NCBI GenBank assembly: GCA_026770585.1
Contig: MU647000.1
Location: 20,111 to 31,431, forward strand
DNA length: 11,321 nt
DNA from: Baffinella frigidus
Taxonomy: Eukaryota > Cryptophyceae > Cryptomonadales > Baffinellaceae
Reading direction: 5' to 3'
Part shown: positions 1 through 6,300 of the stretch, piece after piece
Numbering within the stretch: position 1 is the stretch's first letter
Layout of the letters: the number at the start of each line of letters is the position of its first letter
Made by a program: the position numbers and the translations under genes
Notes under the pieces: model-generated
Seen by the model: only the letters and a program-made list of their open reading frames with translations
What the model was told of the DNA's origin: nothing
Database searches by the model: none

Positions 1-151
1 AGAAGAAGAAGAAGAGGAGGAGGAGGAGGAGGAGAAGGAAGCAGAAGAAGAAGGAAAAAAAGGAGAGGTAGAAGAAGAAGAAGAGGAGGAGGAGGAGGAG
101 GAGGAGAAGGAAGCAGAAGAAGAAGAAAAAGGAGAGGAAGAAGAGGAGAGG
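1..151. repeat. Purine-only tract (GAA/GGA), two copies of a ~70-bp unit
   Basis: The tract is almost pure A/G, with the pattern (GAA)n(GGA)n...GGAAGCAGAAG repeated from 1 and again from 70. On the minus strand it is a CT-rich stretch directly after the exon 6 donor of the ZIP gene, so it is intron. Such tracts can form triplex DNA. Confidence 0.9.
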
Positions 152-154
152 TAC

Positions 155-202
155 CATCATCGCCCGCTTGGCGTCCATCCCATGCAGGGACCCCATAGTC
201 AC
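155..202 (-). CDS. ZIP gene exon 6: loop leading into TM4
   Basis: The exon has 16 codons, VTMGSLHGMDAKRAMM, from CCTGCAG|GTG (AG at 204-203) to ATG|GTACCT (GT at 154-153). It matches the short segment that follows TM3 in At3g08650-like ZIPs (V-S-M-x-x-x-K/H-G-x-D-A-x-K). The next exon, with the expected His/Glu-rich TM4, lies beyond the left edge. Confidence 0.72.
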
Positions 203-3200
203 CTGCAGGGGCCGATAAGATTCAATCTCGGAAGATAACTCAGTTCCCTAATCAGCGTTTTCACAGTTCCCTAATTAGCGTTTTCATTAATCAGTTCCCT
301 AATTAGCGTTTTCATTTAATTAGGACGCCTGGTTAAGTTTACTATGCCCCAAGCGTTGCGATGCGACAATGAAAAAAAGGGTGTTCAGGAGGCGGGCGGA
401 ACCTCATGTTCTTCCAAGAGTTTAGGGTTTAAGGTTTAGGGTTTAGGGTTTAGGGTTTAGGGTGTAGGGTGTAGGGTTTAGGGTTTAGGGTTTAGGGTTT
501 AGGGTTCCAGAATGCGCTGTAACGCGACGATGAACGCGAGTACTGAAGAGGAAGACATAGAAGGACACTGAGTAGTCATAGAGGGACGCTGGGCAGCTGT
601 ACAAGTACTGTAGAGAGCGTACAAGCATCGTACATGGTACTGTACCCGCATTTTAGAGCGCGTACATGTATTGTAAACCGCGCACACGTATTATAAAGGG
701 ACGCGACCTCGTGCCCTTCGAGTAAGCGCTGCGACGCGACGATGAACGCGAGGCCCATCCCCATCCCCAGAACCAGCCGCACCAGCGATGACGAGCTTGG
801 GTCCTTTTCCGCTTGTTCTAACCCCTCCTGAATTGTGGGGGATAGGTTTTATCGTTGTGAAAAAGAGGGTTTATTGTTGTGGGAAAGAGGGGGGGGGGCG
901 TGAGGCTCATAACCATCCTCAGGACTAGCCGCACCAGCGCTGTCGAGTGGGGTCTTTTTCCGCTTGTTTTAACCCCTCATGCAATTCGGGGGGAAAGGTA
1001 TATTGTTATGAACAAGAGGGTTTGGTTTATTGGTGAGGGAAAGAGAAAGGACGTGGGGCCCATAACCATCCTCAGCACTAGGCACACGAGTGACTCGTGC
1101 TCGGGAAAAGACCCAAGCTCCACTCGTTTTTTTCACAACAATAAGGAGCTTTTTCACAACAATAAGGAGCTTGGGTCTTTTCCCGCTTGTTCTCACCCCT
1201 CCTGGAAAGCGGGGAAAGCGGGTTTGTTGTTGTGGGAAAGAGGTGGGGGGGGGGGCAGGTATTTGTTGTTGCTGTGGGAATGAGGGTGGGGGGTTGGGGG
1301 GGGTATTGTTGTGGGGAAGAGGGGGGGGGGCGTGTTTGTTTTTGTTGTGGCTCCAAGCAAAACGGCTCCATGGAAAACGGCTCCAATAACGAGGCTCGCA
1401 ACCTTGATGGAGCCGAAGCTCTCGGCCATCATATCCCCCTAATTTCTCAACTCTAAACCCTAAACCTTGAACCCTAAACCCTAAACCCTAAACCGGGGGC
1501 AAGCGCGGTTGCTGTCCCGCGTTGGGAAAAGGGAATTCGGTCCAGGGGTTGAGTTAGCAAGACATGGAACGTGTACCTGCCGCTGCCGAGCGAGAAGGGA
1601 ACAGTCCATCTAAACATAATCCATAGGCCCTACGGTAGGGACATAGGGGGGTCCTACGGAAAAGCCAAGGTCGATTTTCGACCTTGGCTTTCGAATCCGT
1701 GCCAAATTCGCACGACAGCGGAGCCCTTTCTGGACTTTCTCCCCTGGGAGAAAATGGCTCCAGTGATACACCATCCTCACTAAAAATGCTTTTATGGCGA
1801 GCGCTGTTTCAAACAGGCAGAACGAGAGGCTCGCAAACCTTGATGAGATTTTGGATAACCCCTAAGCGATCAGACCTAGGACCCTACGGAAGGCAATCCG
1901 TAGAGGCATAGGGGGGTTCCTACGGATAAGGATCGGGCTCGCAACCTTGATGAGACCGAAGCTCGCCGCCATCATAACCCCCTCAACTCCAAACTCTAAA
2001 CCCTTAACCACATTTGGAGAAAACTCGATTTGTTTCTCGATAAAATGACTTTTGTCAGGGCACTCATATGGGTGCGGATAAGGTGTCGGTTGCCATCCAG
2101 TGATTCCCCGTGGAGGGACCATCCATGGGGAATAGGGGGTCCGGCTCGCAACCTTGATGAGACCGAAGCTCGCCGCCATCATAACCCCGGAGGCTAGCGC
2201 GTTAGCTATCCCCAGCCATTTACGGTCCACCTGGGTTGGGGTTTTGAGTTTTGGGGGTTGGGTTTTGCGTTTTGCGTTTTGGGTGTGGGGTTTGGAGTTT
2301 AGGGTTTAGGGTTTAGGGTTTAGGGTTTAGGGTTTAGGGTTTAGGGTTTAGGGTCTAGGGTTGCTATCCCGAGGGTTTGCTATCCCCTGCCACTTGCGGT
2401 CCACCTGCGTTGGGGTTTGGGGTTTTGGGTTTACGGTTTACGGTTGACGGTTTACGGTTTACGGTTTACGGTTTACAGTTGACGGTTGACGGTTTACGGT
2501 TTACGGTTTACAGTTGACGGTTTACGGTTTACGGTTTACTGTTTACAGTTTACTGTTTACGGTTTACAGTTTACGGTTTACGGTTCACGGTTTACGGTTT
2601 ACGGTTTACGGTTTAGGGTTTAGGGTTTAGGTGCGGGGGGGAGAACGGCTTTAGGGTTGAGGGATCAGGGTTTGGGGGTTACGGTTAGGGTTTAGGGATT
2701 AGGGATTAGGGATTGGGGATAAGGGATTAGAGTTTAGGGTCTAGGGTTGAGTGTTGAGTGTTAAGGGATCAGGGTTGGGGGTTTGGGGTTTAGGGGTTGG
2801 GGAGTGGGGATCTGGGTTGAGGGATTGGAGATGAGGGTTGAGGGTTCAGGGTTAATGTATCAGGGATCAGGGATCGGGATTTAGGGTTTAGAGTTTAGAG
2901 ATTAGAGATTACGGTTTAGGGATTACGGTTTAGGGATTTGGGAATAGGGTTGAGTGTGTAAGATGTAGGGAGCACACCTTTTCAACAAGGAAAAAAGGCG
3001 CCGCGCCCAGCCCCGACGCCAGGGCCATCAGTGACGTGCAGAACGCCACCCACATCCCCGACGCCCTCTCCGGATCTTCTCTGTCCCCTTCTCCTTTTTT
3101 TCTGAAGGGGCTGTCGGGGAAGGCGTCGTAATCCTCTCGATCTTCCTCCTTCGGTTGTGAGGGGGGTTGGGGTTTAGGGTTTGGTGTTTAGGGTTTGGTG

Positions 3201-6079
3201 TTGAGGGATCAGGTTCCGAGAGGGTTGAGGGTTGAGGGCTTAGGGCTTAGGGCTTAGGGTTGAGGGCTTAGGGCGTAGGGCTTAGGGTTGAGGGCTTTGG
3301 GTTTCGGGTTTAGGGATGAGGGATGCGGGACGAGGGATGGGGGGTGAGGGATGCGGGATGCTGGATGTTGGATTACGGATTGGAGTTTAGGGTTTAGGGT
3401 GTGACCAGCACTACAGAGAAGGGCGCTTTCAACTCCTAGCTCTGTCCCAGTCCAAGTTGGTCTCGTAGATAGAGTGCCCCCCCCCCCCATTTCACAAGTG
3501 AATTTTGACACCCCCCCCATGAAATTCACCTGTGAAATTTCGGGGGGGGCACTCTTTCTACGAGACCAAACTGGGACAGAGCTAGAACTGGGGGAACGTG
3601 GACTTTTTTTCAACTCCGGGAACGTGTAAATCTCACATCGCCAGCTAGCTTCTCGCTTCTTCTTTATTACTCTCGATACAGGTCGTAAATGAGGCCCTTG
3701 AGCCTTGAGTTGAGTGATACAAAAGTCTATGAGCCTTAAGAAACGGGCCCGCCTCAGAGACAAGAGCTACCAGCTATTTAAATTAAATGCTCGGGGACTG
3801 GAAACTACGGCTAGGTTTCCACACAACCAGCCGCAATGCCCGGTTTTCGAGAATTTGATTTACACAGCTGGCGGGATTGAATCTAGAAGTAGTGGCTCCA
3901 TGAGGTCTGGCCGATTTGTACCGAGGGCCACCAGCCATCCCAAGTGGCTCAAATAGCGCCCTGGAAAGTCTTCGATTTTACCTGGGACCGGGGTCGGATC
4001 CGACCCCGATCCAAGGTAAATCGAAAATGCCCCAGAGCACTATTTGAGCCACCTCCAAGGGCTAGTGGGGTGTGCCGGAAATCGGCAAGCCCTTGCAAGC
4101 CAGCCAAGCCTCAAAACCTAGCTCTGCCCGAGTTTTATTCTGGCTCGTCCTTCAAAGTTTTTAAGAGCAGAAATTCGGTACACCAGGGCGAATAGAAAGC
4201 CTTTCGGACGAGCCAGAATAAAACTAAGGCAGAGCTGGAAACCCCTCCAGACTGGCATGTTCTGCGAGGTTGTTCCGAGACGCGACTGTTCTGGAATATC
4301 GTTTTGAGGGAGGAAGGGGAACGAGTGTTGCCGCACTCGTGTCGTGGATTCACGCATGCAGAGAGCCAACGTCGAACAAGGACTGATTTCATCTCGGAAC
4401 ATACCAGAATATGTCCTGATAAAAACGCGCGAGATAGCATCAGTTGATGCCTAAAATAGCATTTACACCCTTACCTTCCGCGTGAGGAGCCTAAGATAGC
4501 GGGTCAGTTTCTGACTTGTTCCGAAATTAGATTGGGACGCGACTCGGTACAAAACTTACAATAGATGGCCAATTTAAAACGACGATTGTGATGGTTTGTA
4601 CCAGAGTCACGTCCAATCAAGTCCTAGCTCTGTCCCACTTGATTTCGTCTCATCATTAAAAACATTTAGCCGTAGATGGACAGTTAATTTGTACTGGAGA
4701 TCCTCCTTTAAAACTAATTATACCGGCTAAATGTTTTAAATGATGAGACGAAATCAAGTGGAACAGAGCTAGAAGTCCTCCTTCTGCCGTGGCTTTCCGC
4801 AGCCACTTAGCAGCGCGCCCGAGTTCTGTCTTCCCCGGATTTCCGGGGATAATTTCAAGCCCCTTACCCTGGAATGAATTGCAATTTGTACCAGAAGCGT
4901 TTGGATGGACACATCATGGAAGGTTCCGGTAGCTGCTAAGTGGTATCACCTCGGGCGCGCGAGAAACTGAATCCTAGCTCTGTCTCAGTCTGTATGGGAG
5001 ATTTTCTATCGTTGTCCCCTGGCTGGTCTCACCAAATTGGTGAGCCCAAATAGACCAAAACAACGATAGAAAATCTCCCATACAGACTTGAGAGACAGAG
5101 CTAGGATTCACCTCGGACGAGTCGCCCGGCTGGCCCCTACACTCCTCATCCTCCTCTTGATGCCCCCTCTGTCCCCAAAAGTTCATGATGTACCAAGATT
5201 TTGTCAACTTAAGATCAGACACCCCAGATCTGGGGTGTCTGCAAGGTGAATTCGAGGTCTGAAAATCGACGGTTTGGTCTCTCCGTGAGGGTTGGCGGTA
5301 AGTGGCGGTCCGTGAGGGTTGGCGGTAAGTGGCGGTAAGTGGCATCACCTCGGACGAGTCCCCCGGCTGGCCCCTTCTCTCCTCATCCTCCTCTAGCTGC
5401 TCCCGCTGTTGCAGAAACCCACGCCGGTTTAGTGACCCGGATACTTTCTGTCCCGGGACGATGGCTGGACCCTAGCTCTGCCTCAAACGGTTTGGTCTCG
5501 TCCATTTGACGAGACCGGAAGCCAATTCTCCGAATTTTGGGAGCAAACCCGTGAGACTTCGGGAGGGGAAAGTGAAAGTTCAAACGCCGCCACACTTGAA
5601 AACTTAGACCCGTCTCTAATAGATTCTTCTGGTAGATTCTCCTGCCCGGTTTTCAGAGTGGGGGGCATGTCAGGATATGGCCAGGGTGAGGATCGGGCGG
5701 AGATGGCATGCTGCTATGCACCAGAGGAGCCTGTATCCCAGGAGGAAGATCCATGTGCACCGAACCAAGGTCAGAAGGTCCAGTGGCCAACAGCGGAGAC
5801 CCGGCGCACCTGCTGCGCGAGGCTCTCCCCCAGCATCTTCTTGGCGCGGGTGTGCGACGCGGGCGTCTGCAACCCCACTAGCTTCTCTGACCCCACAGGC
5901 ACCGCGCCCGCTCGCCCAGCCAACAATGCTACCGCAGCGAGAGCGACGAGCCCCCAGACCACGCGCCGGTGGCCCAGGCGCCATCCTGGCCGCGGGATAA
6001 CCCCTCGAAGTTGTGCTCCCTCCCCCCGGCGCGCTGAGCACTGCTCCGAATCCTCCTGGCGCGCCTCTCCAACAACCAT
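155..6079 (-). CDS. Gene 1: ZIP-family metal transporter, split gene, 3' end off the left edge
   Basis: Joining complement 5810-6079, 5349-5405, 2978-3148, 2153-2230, 708-827 and 155-202 gives 248 codons with no stop. Each exon is a whole number of codons, so all introns are phase 0. Order in the protein: hydrophobic signal/anchor (about residues 39-61), short polar region, acidic Glu/Asp linker, then three hydrophobic helices. Diagnostic ZIP features are ASGLGAAPFF in TM1, IANALASGVMMAASFGLI in TM2, and LGMGMGLAFI plus QRLLEGHE at the end of TM3. These resemble the plant ZIP-like protein At3g08650 and the GufA/ZIP11 group, which move Zn2+ and other divalent metals across membranes. The His-rich metal-binding helices 4 and 5 would lie off the left edge. 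Metal and membrane are not determined. It diverges from the PAK-like gene. ZIP identity is recognised from memory of the family, not by a search. Confidence 0.82.
241..314. repeat. Three near-tandem 23-bp repeats
   Basis: Copies at 241-263, 264-286 and 292-314 follow CAGTTCCCTAAT[C/T]AGCGTTTTCA, differing only at the one bracketed base. Confidence 0.92.
346..372 (-). pseudogene. Second fragment of ZIP exon 5
   Basis: It reads FIVASQRL then GH, lacking the LE of the exon, and the donor is altered to ATAG|TAAAC. Amino acids are largely kept while several third bases differ (ATT, GCA, CAA). Confidence 0.65.
421..506. repeat. Interstitial telomere-like array (TTTAGGG)
   Basis: About 12 heptamers, with two TGTAGGG variants. 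On the sense strand of the ZIP gene this reads CCCTAAA. It abuts directly the broken exon 5 fragment ending at 505. Confidence 0.93.
505..540 (-). pseudogene. Fragment of ZIP exon 5 cut by a telomere-like array
   Basis: It reads LAFIVALQRILE, compared with LAFIVASQRLLE in exon 5, then runs straight into the CCCTAAA array. The GHE end and donor are missing. The differences are conservative (Leu/Ile and Ser/Leu). Confidence 0.8.
708..827 (-). CDS. ZIP gene exon 5: TM3
   Basis: The exon has 40 codons, from AATTCAG|GAG to GAG|GTCGCG (GT at 707-706). It starts EGLEQAEKDPSSSS, giving the ZIP-typical FGLIK-EG after TM2, then LVRLVLGMGMGLAFIVASQR and LLEGHE. It is the intact member of a tandem set. 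Two decayed copies lie upstream in the sense of the gene (898-978 and 1051-1201) and two 3'-end fragments lie downstream (505-540 and about 346-372). Confidence 0.83.
898..978 (-). pseudogene. Decayed copy of ZIP exon 5
   Basis: The 5' part still reads EGLKQAEKDP. It then loses frame and meets stop codons, and the CAG acceptor is changed to CATGAG. The homologous DNA ends in a poly-C run (minus strand). Confidence 0.8.
1051..1201 (-). pseudogene. Decayed copy of ZIP exon 5 with an internal palindromic insertion
   Basis: It starts at an intact CCAG|GAGGGG border. A 19-bp inverted repeat (arms 1103-1121 and 1166-1184) and two tandem 21-bp units (1129-1149, 1150-1170) interrupt it. The rest resembles the copy at 898-978. 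Confidence 0.75.
1220..1340. repeat. G-rich minisatellite
   Basis: Repeated TTGTTGTGGGAA plus runs of 7-11 G. It may form G-quadruplexes. On the ZIP sense strand it is C-rich and precedes decayed exon 5 copies. Confidence 0.75.
1403..1517 (-). pseudogene. Copy of ZIP exon 4 split by a telomere-like array
   Basis: The outer pieces read TATALAPG (about 1494-1517) and MMAESFGSIK (ending 1403, with AAG|GTTGCG intact), aligning to IANALASG and MMAASFGLIK. Between them lies about 54 bp, mostly CCCTAAA repeats on the plus strand. Confidence 0.75.
1455..1493. repeat. Telomere-like array (CCCTAAA) inside an exon copy
   Basis: Five to six heptamers, some variant. This is one of the few arrays reading TTTAGGG on the sense strand of its host gene. 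Confidence 0.9.
1661..1691. repeat. Perfect hairpin, 14-bp arms, 3-base loop
   Basis: Arms AAAGCCAAGGTCGA at 1661-1674 and its complement at 1678-1691, with loop TTT. It sits beside the TACGGA repeat block that recurs at 1881-1926. Confidence 0.93.
1826..1848 (-). pseudogene. Short fragment of the ZIP exon 4 donor region
   Basis: It reads TCTCATCAAG|GTTTGCGAGCC on the minus strand, matching the last codons and donor of exon 4 with one extra T. Confidence 0.6.
1946..1981 (-). pseudogene. 3' half copy of ZIP exon 4 with donor
   Basis: It reads G-V-MMAASFGLIK followed by the GTTGCGAGCC donor region, identical to exon 4 over about 46 bp (1936-1981). Upstream on the sense strand it starts at a GAGTTTGGAGTTGAG junction instead of the 5' half of the exon. 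Confidence 0.82.
2153..2230 (-). CDS. ZIP gene exon 4: TM2
   Basis: The exon has 26 codons, from CCCAG|GTG to AAG|GTTGCG (GT at 2152-2151). It begins VDRKWLG and continues IANALASGVMMAASFGLIK. Joined to exon 3 it gives PFFLVEK-VDRKWLGIANA, the expected loop between ZIP TM1 and TM2. It is the only uninterrupted full copy of this exon. Partial or interrupted copies lie at 2385-2404, 1946-1981, 1826-1848 and 1403-1517. Confidence 0.85.
2240..2355. repeat. Telomere-like array, degenerate then perfect TTTAGGG
   Basis: It begins as GGGTTTTG variants and becomes uniform TTTAGGG from about 2297. Confidence 0.93.
2385..2404 (-). pseudogene. 5' fragment of ZIP exon 4 with acceptor
   Basis: It starts at CAACGCAG|GTGGACCGCAAGTGG and reads VDRKWQGIAN before decaying into repeated GGATAGCAAACCC and the telomere-like array. 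If used, the acceptor would compete with the true exon 4 acceptor 174 bp downstream. Confidence 0.75.
2430..2611. repeat. Homogenised variant array, mainly TTTACGG
   Basis: 182 bases, equal to 26 heptamers. TTTACGG dominates, with TTGACGG, TTTACAG and TTTACTG variants. It switches abruptly to TTTAGGG at 2612. The G-to-C change at position 5 of the heptamer is almost constant. Confidence 0.93.
2612..2967. repeat. Degenerate telomere-like array
   Basis: Mixture of TTTAGGG, ATTAGGG, ATCAGGG, TTGAGGG and GTTTGGGG units, decaying towards the exon 3 donor. Confidence 0.88.
2978..3148 (-). CDS. ZIP gene exon 3: acidic linker and TM1
   Basis: The exon has 57 codons, from acceptor ACCGAAG|GAG to donor AAG|GTGTGC (GT at 2977-2976). 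The first 28 residues are highly charged (EEDREDYDAF, RKKGEGDREDPER). The remainder is a hydrophobic helix, WVAFCTSLMALASGL, followed by GAAPFFLVEK. The [AS]-x-GLGA-x-PFF pattern at the end of TM1 is characteristic of the At3g08650/GufA-like ZIP branch. The non-exon DNA on both sides is telomere-like repeat. Confidence 0.82.
3165..3400. repeat. Degenerate telomere-like array next to ZIP exon 3
   Basis: Units GGCTTAGGG, TTGAGGG, GATGCGGGA and TTTAGGG. On the ZIP sense strand it is C-rich and supplies the tract before the exon 3 acceptor. Confidence 0.85.
3436..3585. mobile_element. Inverted-repeat element 1 (MITE-like), CTAGCTCTGTC ends
   Basis: 150 bp with terminal inverted repeats of about 45 bp that continue into TTGGTCTCGTAG and a poly-C/poly-G block. 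A second hairpin is nested inside (TTTCACA...TGTGAAA). Flanks AACTC and AACTG look like a 5-bp target duplication with one mismatch. No coding capacity. Confidence 0.82.
3655..3735 (-). repeat. Dispersed ~75-bp repeat, inverted copy at 10334-10409
   Basis: The minus strand from GCTCATAGACTTTTGTATCA to the AATAAAGAAGAAG end is almost identical to the plus strand at 10334-10409. Both copies lie in introns, in the sense direction of the host gene, with an open frame LIDFCITQLKAQG. Confidence 0.85.
3909..4088. repeat. Large palindrome, ~90-bp imperfect arms
   Basis: Symmetric about 3998/3999. The centre CGGGGTCGGATCCGACCCCG is a perfect 20-bp palindrome. Matching outer pairs include GTGGCTCAAATAG with CTATTTGAGCCAC, and GGCCGATTT with AAATCGGCA. 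Probably a fold-back element; no coding sequence recognised. Confidence 0.9.
4118..4238. mobile_element. Inverted-repeat element 2, CTAGCTCTGCC ends
   Basis: 121 bp. Arms of about 33 bp (CTAGCTCTGCCC...TTTTATTCTGGCTCGTCC) pair with 4206-4238, where the terminal CTAG has become CTGG. Flanks AAAAC and AAACC are near-matching. Confidence 0.82.
4530..4617. mobile_element. Short inverted-repeat element, GATTGGGACGCGACTC ends
   Basis: Arms of about 23 bp, GATTGGGACGCGACTCGGTA against TACCAGAGTCACGTCCAATC. A related left end recurs at 7622-7645 inside the 7602-7748 element. Adjacent to element 3. Confidence 0.75.
4624..4772. mobile_element. Inverted-repeat element 3 with perfect 5-bp target duplication
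   Basis: 149 bp. Arms of about 49 bp begin CTAGCTCTGTCCCACTTGAT and end ATTTAGCCG (4672), pairing with 4724-4772. It is flanked on both sides by AAGTC (4619-4623 and 4773-4777). This is the clearest sign that the family was mobile by a cut-and-paste type mechanism. Confidence 0.9.
4800..4964. repeat. Stem-loop around TTTGTACCAGAAGCG
   Basis: Outer arms GCCACTTAGCAGCGCGCCCG (4804-) and the inverse AGCTGCTAAGTGG...CTCGGGCGCGC (4931-4960). The right arm also carries CCCGAG|GTGATACCACTTA on the minus strand, a third partial match to the exon 2 donor. Confidence 0.7.
4974..5104. mobile_element. Inverted-repeat element 4, CTAGCTCTGTC ends
   Basis: 131 bp. Arms of about 42 bp (CTAGCTCTGTCTCAGTCTGT...) pair with 5059-5104. 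The inner hairpin is CTCACCAAATTGGTGAG. Flanks GAATC and GATTC agree at four of five bases. Confidence 0.88.
5112..5168 (-). CDS. Duplicate of ZIP exon 2 (tandem or alternative exon)
   Basis: This is also exactly 57 bp, from acceptor GGGGACAG to donor GTGAAT, reading RGHQEEDEECRGQPGDSSE. It shares 14 of 19 residues with exon 2. The GGG/GGC glycine codon difference is silent and both splice borders are kept. All flanking introns are phase 0, so it could be included along with exon 2, replace it, or be skipped without breaking the frame. The two copies are separated by the 26-bp palindrome at 5216-5241 and 27-bp tandem repeats. Confidence 0.55.
5216..5241. repeat. Perfect 26-bp palindrome
   Basis: Thirteen bases, CAGACACCCCAGA, are followed without spacer by their exact complement. 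It lies in the DNA between the two copies of ZIP exon 2. Confidence 0.95.
5283..5336. repeat. Two exact 27-bp tandem repeats
   Basis: Copies at 5283-5309 and 5310-5336, built from CCGTGAGGGTTGGCGG and TAAGTGGCGGT, just inside the intron after ZIP exon 2. Confidence 0.93.
5349..5405 (-). CDS. ZIP gene exon 2: 19-residue acidic linker
   Basis: This 57-bp phase-0 exon reads REQLEEDEERRGQPGDSSE. It is preceded by GCAACAG (acceptor AG at 5407-5406) and followed by donor GTGATG (GT at 5348-5347). It continues the LAQQ end of exon 1 as a charged, probably helical, linker. A second complete copy of the exon lies at 5112-5168. Confidence 0.7.
5406..5809 (-). other. ZIP intron between exons 1 and 2
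   Basis: 404 bp. It contains a half element starting CTAGCTCTGCCTC at 5472 with the hairpin GGTCTCGTC/GACGAGACC (5498-5520). The rest shows nothing I recognise. Confidence 0.55.
5472..5530. mobile_element. Partial inverted-repeat element with internal hairpin
   Basis: It has the CTAGCTCTGCCT end followed by GGTCTCGTC...GACGAGACCGGAAG, the same layout as 9005-9055 and the inverted copy at 9905-9960. The right end is not recognisable. Confidence 0.65.
5810..6079 (-). CDS. ZIP gene exon 1: N-terminus with signal/anchor helix
   Basis: The exon has 90 codons from the ATG at 6079-6077 to CAG|GTGCGC, with the donor GT at 5809-5808. Residues 39-61 form one hydrophobic stretch (VVWGLVALAAVALLAGRAGA) preceded by LGHRR, typical of a secretory signal or signal anchor. 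The tail LGESLAQQ runs in phase 0 into exon 2. The start is uncertain. The frame stays open upstream to another ATG at 6232, and 38 polar residues before a signal helix is unusual. An unseen upstream exon or a bipartite targeting peptide is possible. The overlapping plus-strand and other minus-strand open frames here are judged to be shadows. Confidence 0.62.
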
Positions 6080-6300
6080 TCTGCTACGGATCGCCGATGT
6101 TACAAGAAGGTGACGTGGGACCCCACGCCGCCCCTCTTGAAACGAAAAAATGCCGTGTGGTCTGTCCCAAAACCCCAAAAGGCAACGGGGTGTCGACTTT
6201 TGGCGTCGATCGCAACTGGGCTCGCGTTCCACCTGTTTCCCTTGCGCGTTCTCGCCCGCTCCTTAACGAAGCACACCGCATCGCAGACCCCCACTGCGCG
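6080..6300. promoter_or_regulatory. Putative bidirectional promoter region
   Basis: About 220 bases separate the two proposed start codons, which face away from each other. I see no clear TATA box, no telomere-like repeat and no inverted-repeat element here, unlike nearly all other non-exon DNA in the window. The function is inferred from position only. If the ZIP gene starts at the upstream ATG at 6232, the gap shrinks to about 70 bases. Confidence 0.4.

Larger units (their letters stand above)
203..707 (-). other. ZIP intron between exons 5 and 6
   Basis: This intron holds three 23-bp direct repeats at 241-314, two 3'-end fragments of exon 5 (about 346-372 and 505-540), a telomere-like array (421-506), and loosely repeated CGTACA-rich sequence (598-700). 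No other coding sequence is evident. Confidence 0.6.
828..2152 (-). other. ZIP intron between exons 4 and 5
   Basis: About 1.3 kb. It contains decayed tandem copies of exon 5 (898-978, 1051-1201), G-rich minisatellite (about 1220-1340), copies of exon 4 (1403-1517, 1826-1848, 1946-1981), a CCCTAAA array (1455-1493), a 14-bp-arm hairpin (1661-1691), and a repeated TACGGA block (1627-1660 and 1881-1926). Confidence 0.6.
2231..2977 (-). other. ZIP intron between exons 3 and 4, almost wholly telomere-like repeat
   Basis: 747 bp made of TTTAGGG-type repeats (2240-2355), a truncated exon 4 copy (2385-2404), a TTTACGG array (2430-2611) and a degenerate array (2612-2967). Only the borders look like ordinary intron. 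Confidence 0.72.
3149..5348 (-). other. ZIP intron between exons 2 and 3
   Basis: 2.2 kb if the duplicate exon 2 is skipped. It holds a telomere-like array (3165-3400), a dispersed repeat (3655-3735), a 180-bp palindrome (3909-4088), four inverted-repeat elements with CTAGCTCTGYC-like ends, other stem-loops, and the duplicate exon at 5112-5168. Confidence 0.6.

Noticed and set aside
1-151. Glu/Lys-rich coding tract
   Set aside because: No start or stop context; it is the CT-rich start of the ZIP intron on the other strand.
241-314. CRISPR-like array
   Set aside because: Three 23-bp copies with 0-5 bp spacing are tandem repeats in a eukaryotic intron; there are no spacers and no cas genes.
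879-1456. Overlapping Gly/Val-rich and Pro-rich open frames on both strands
   Set aside because: They come from the G-rich minisatellite; the real signal there is decayed copies of ZIP exon 5.
2153-2230. Conserved MMAASFGLIK repeat as an independent small peptide family
   Set aside because: The longer copy with VDRKWLG and flanking splice sites shows it is a transporter exon and its fragments.
421-3400. True chromosome end
   Set aside because: Arrays are short, degenerate, in both orientations and lie between exons, so they are interstitial.
3254-3763. 169-codon minus-strand open frame
   Set aside because: It runs through an inverted-repeat element and a telomere-like array, and its tail is NPKP-type repeat translation.
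5658-6113. 151-codon plus-strand open frame opposite ZIP exon 1
   Set aside because: Cys/Arg/Pro-rich without recognisable features. The minus frame has a clear signal helix and joins exon 2 in phase.
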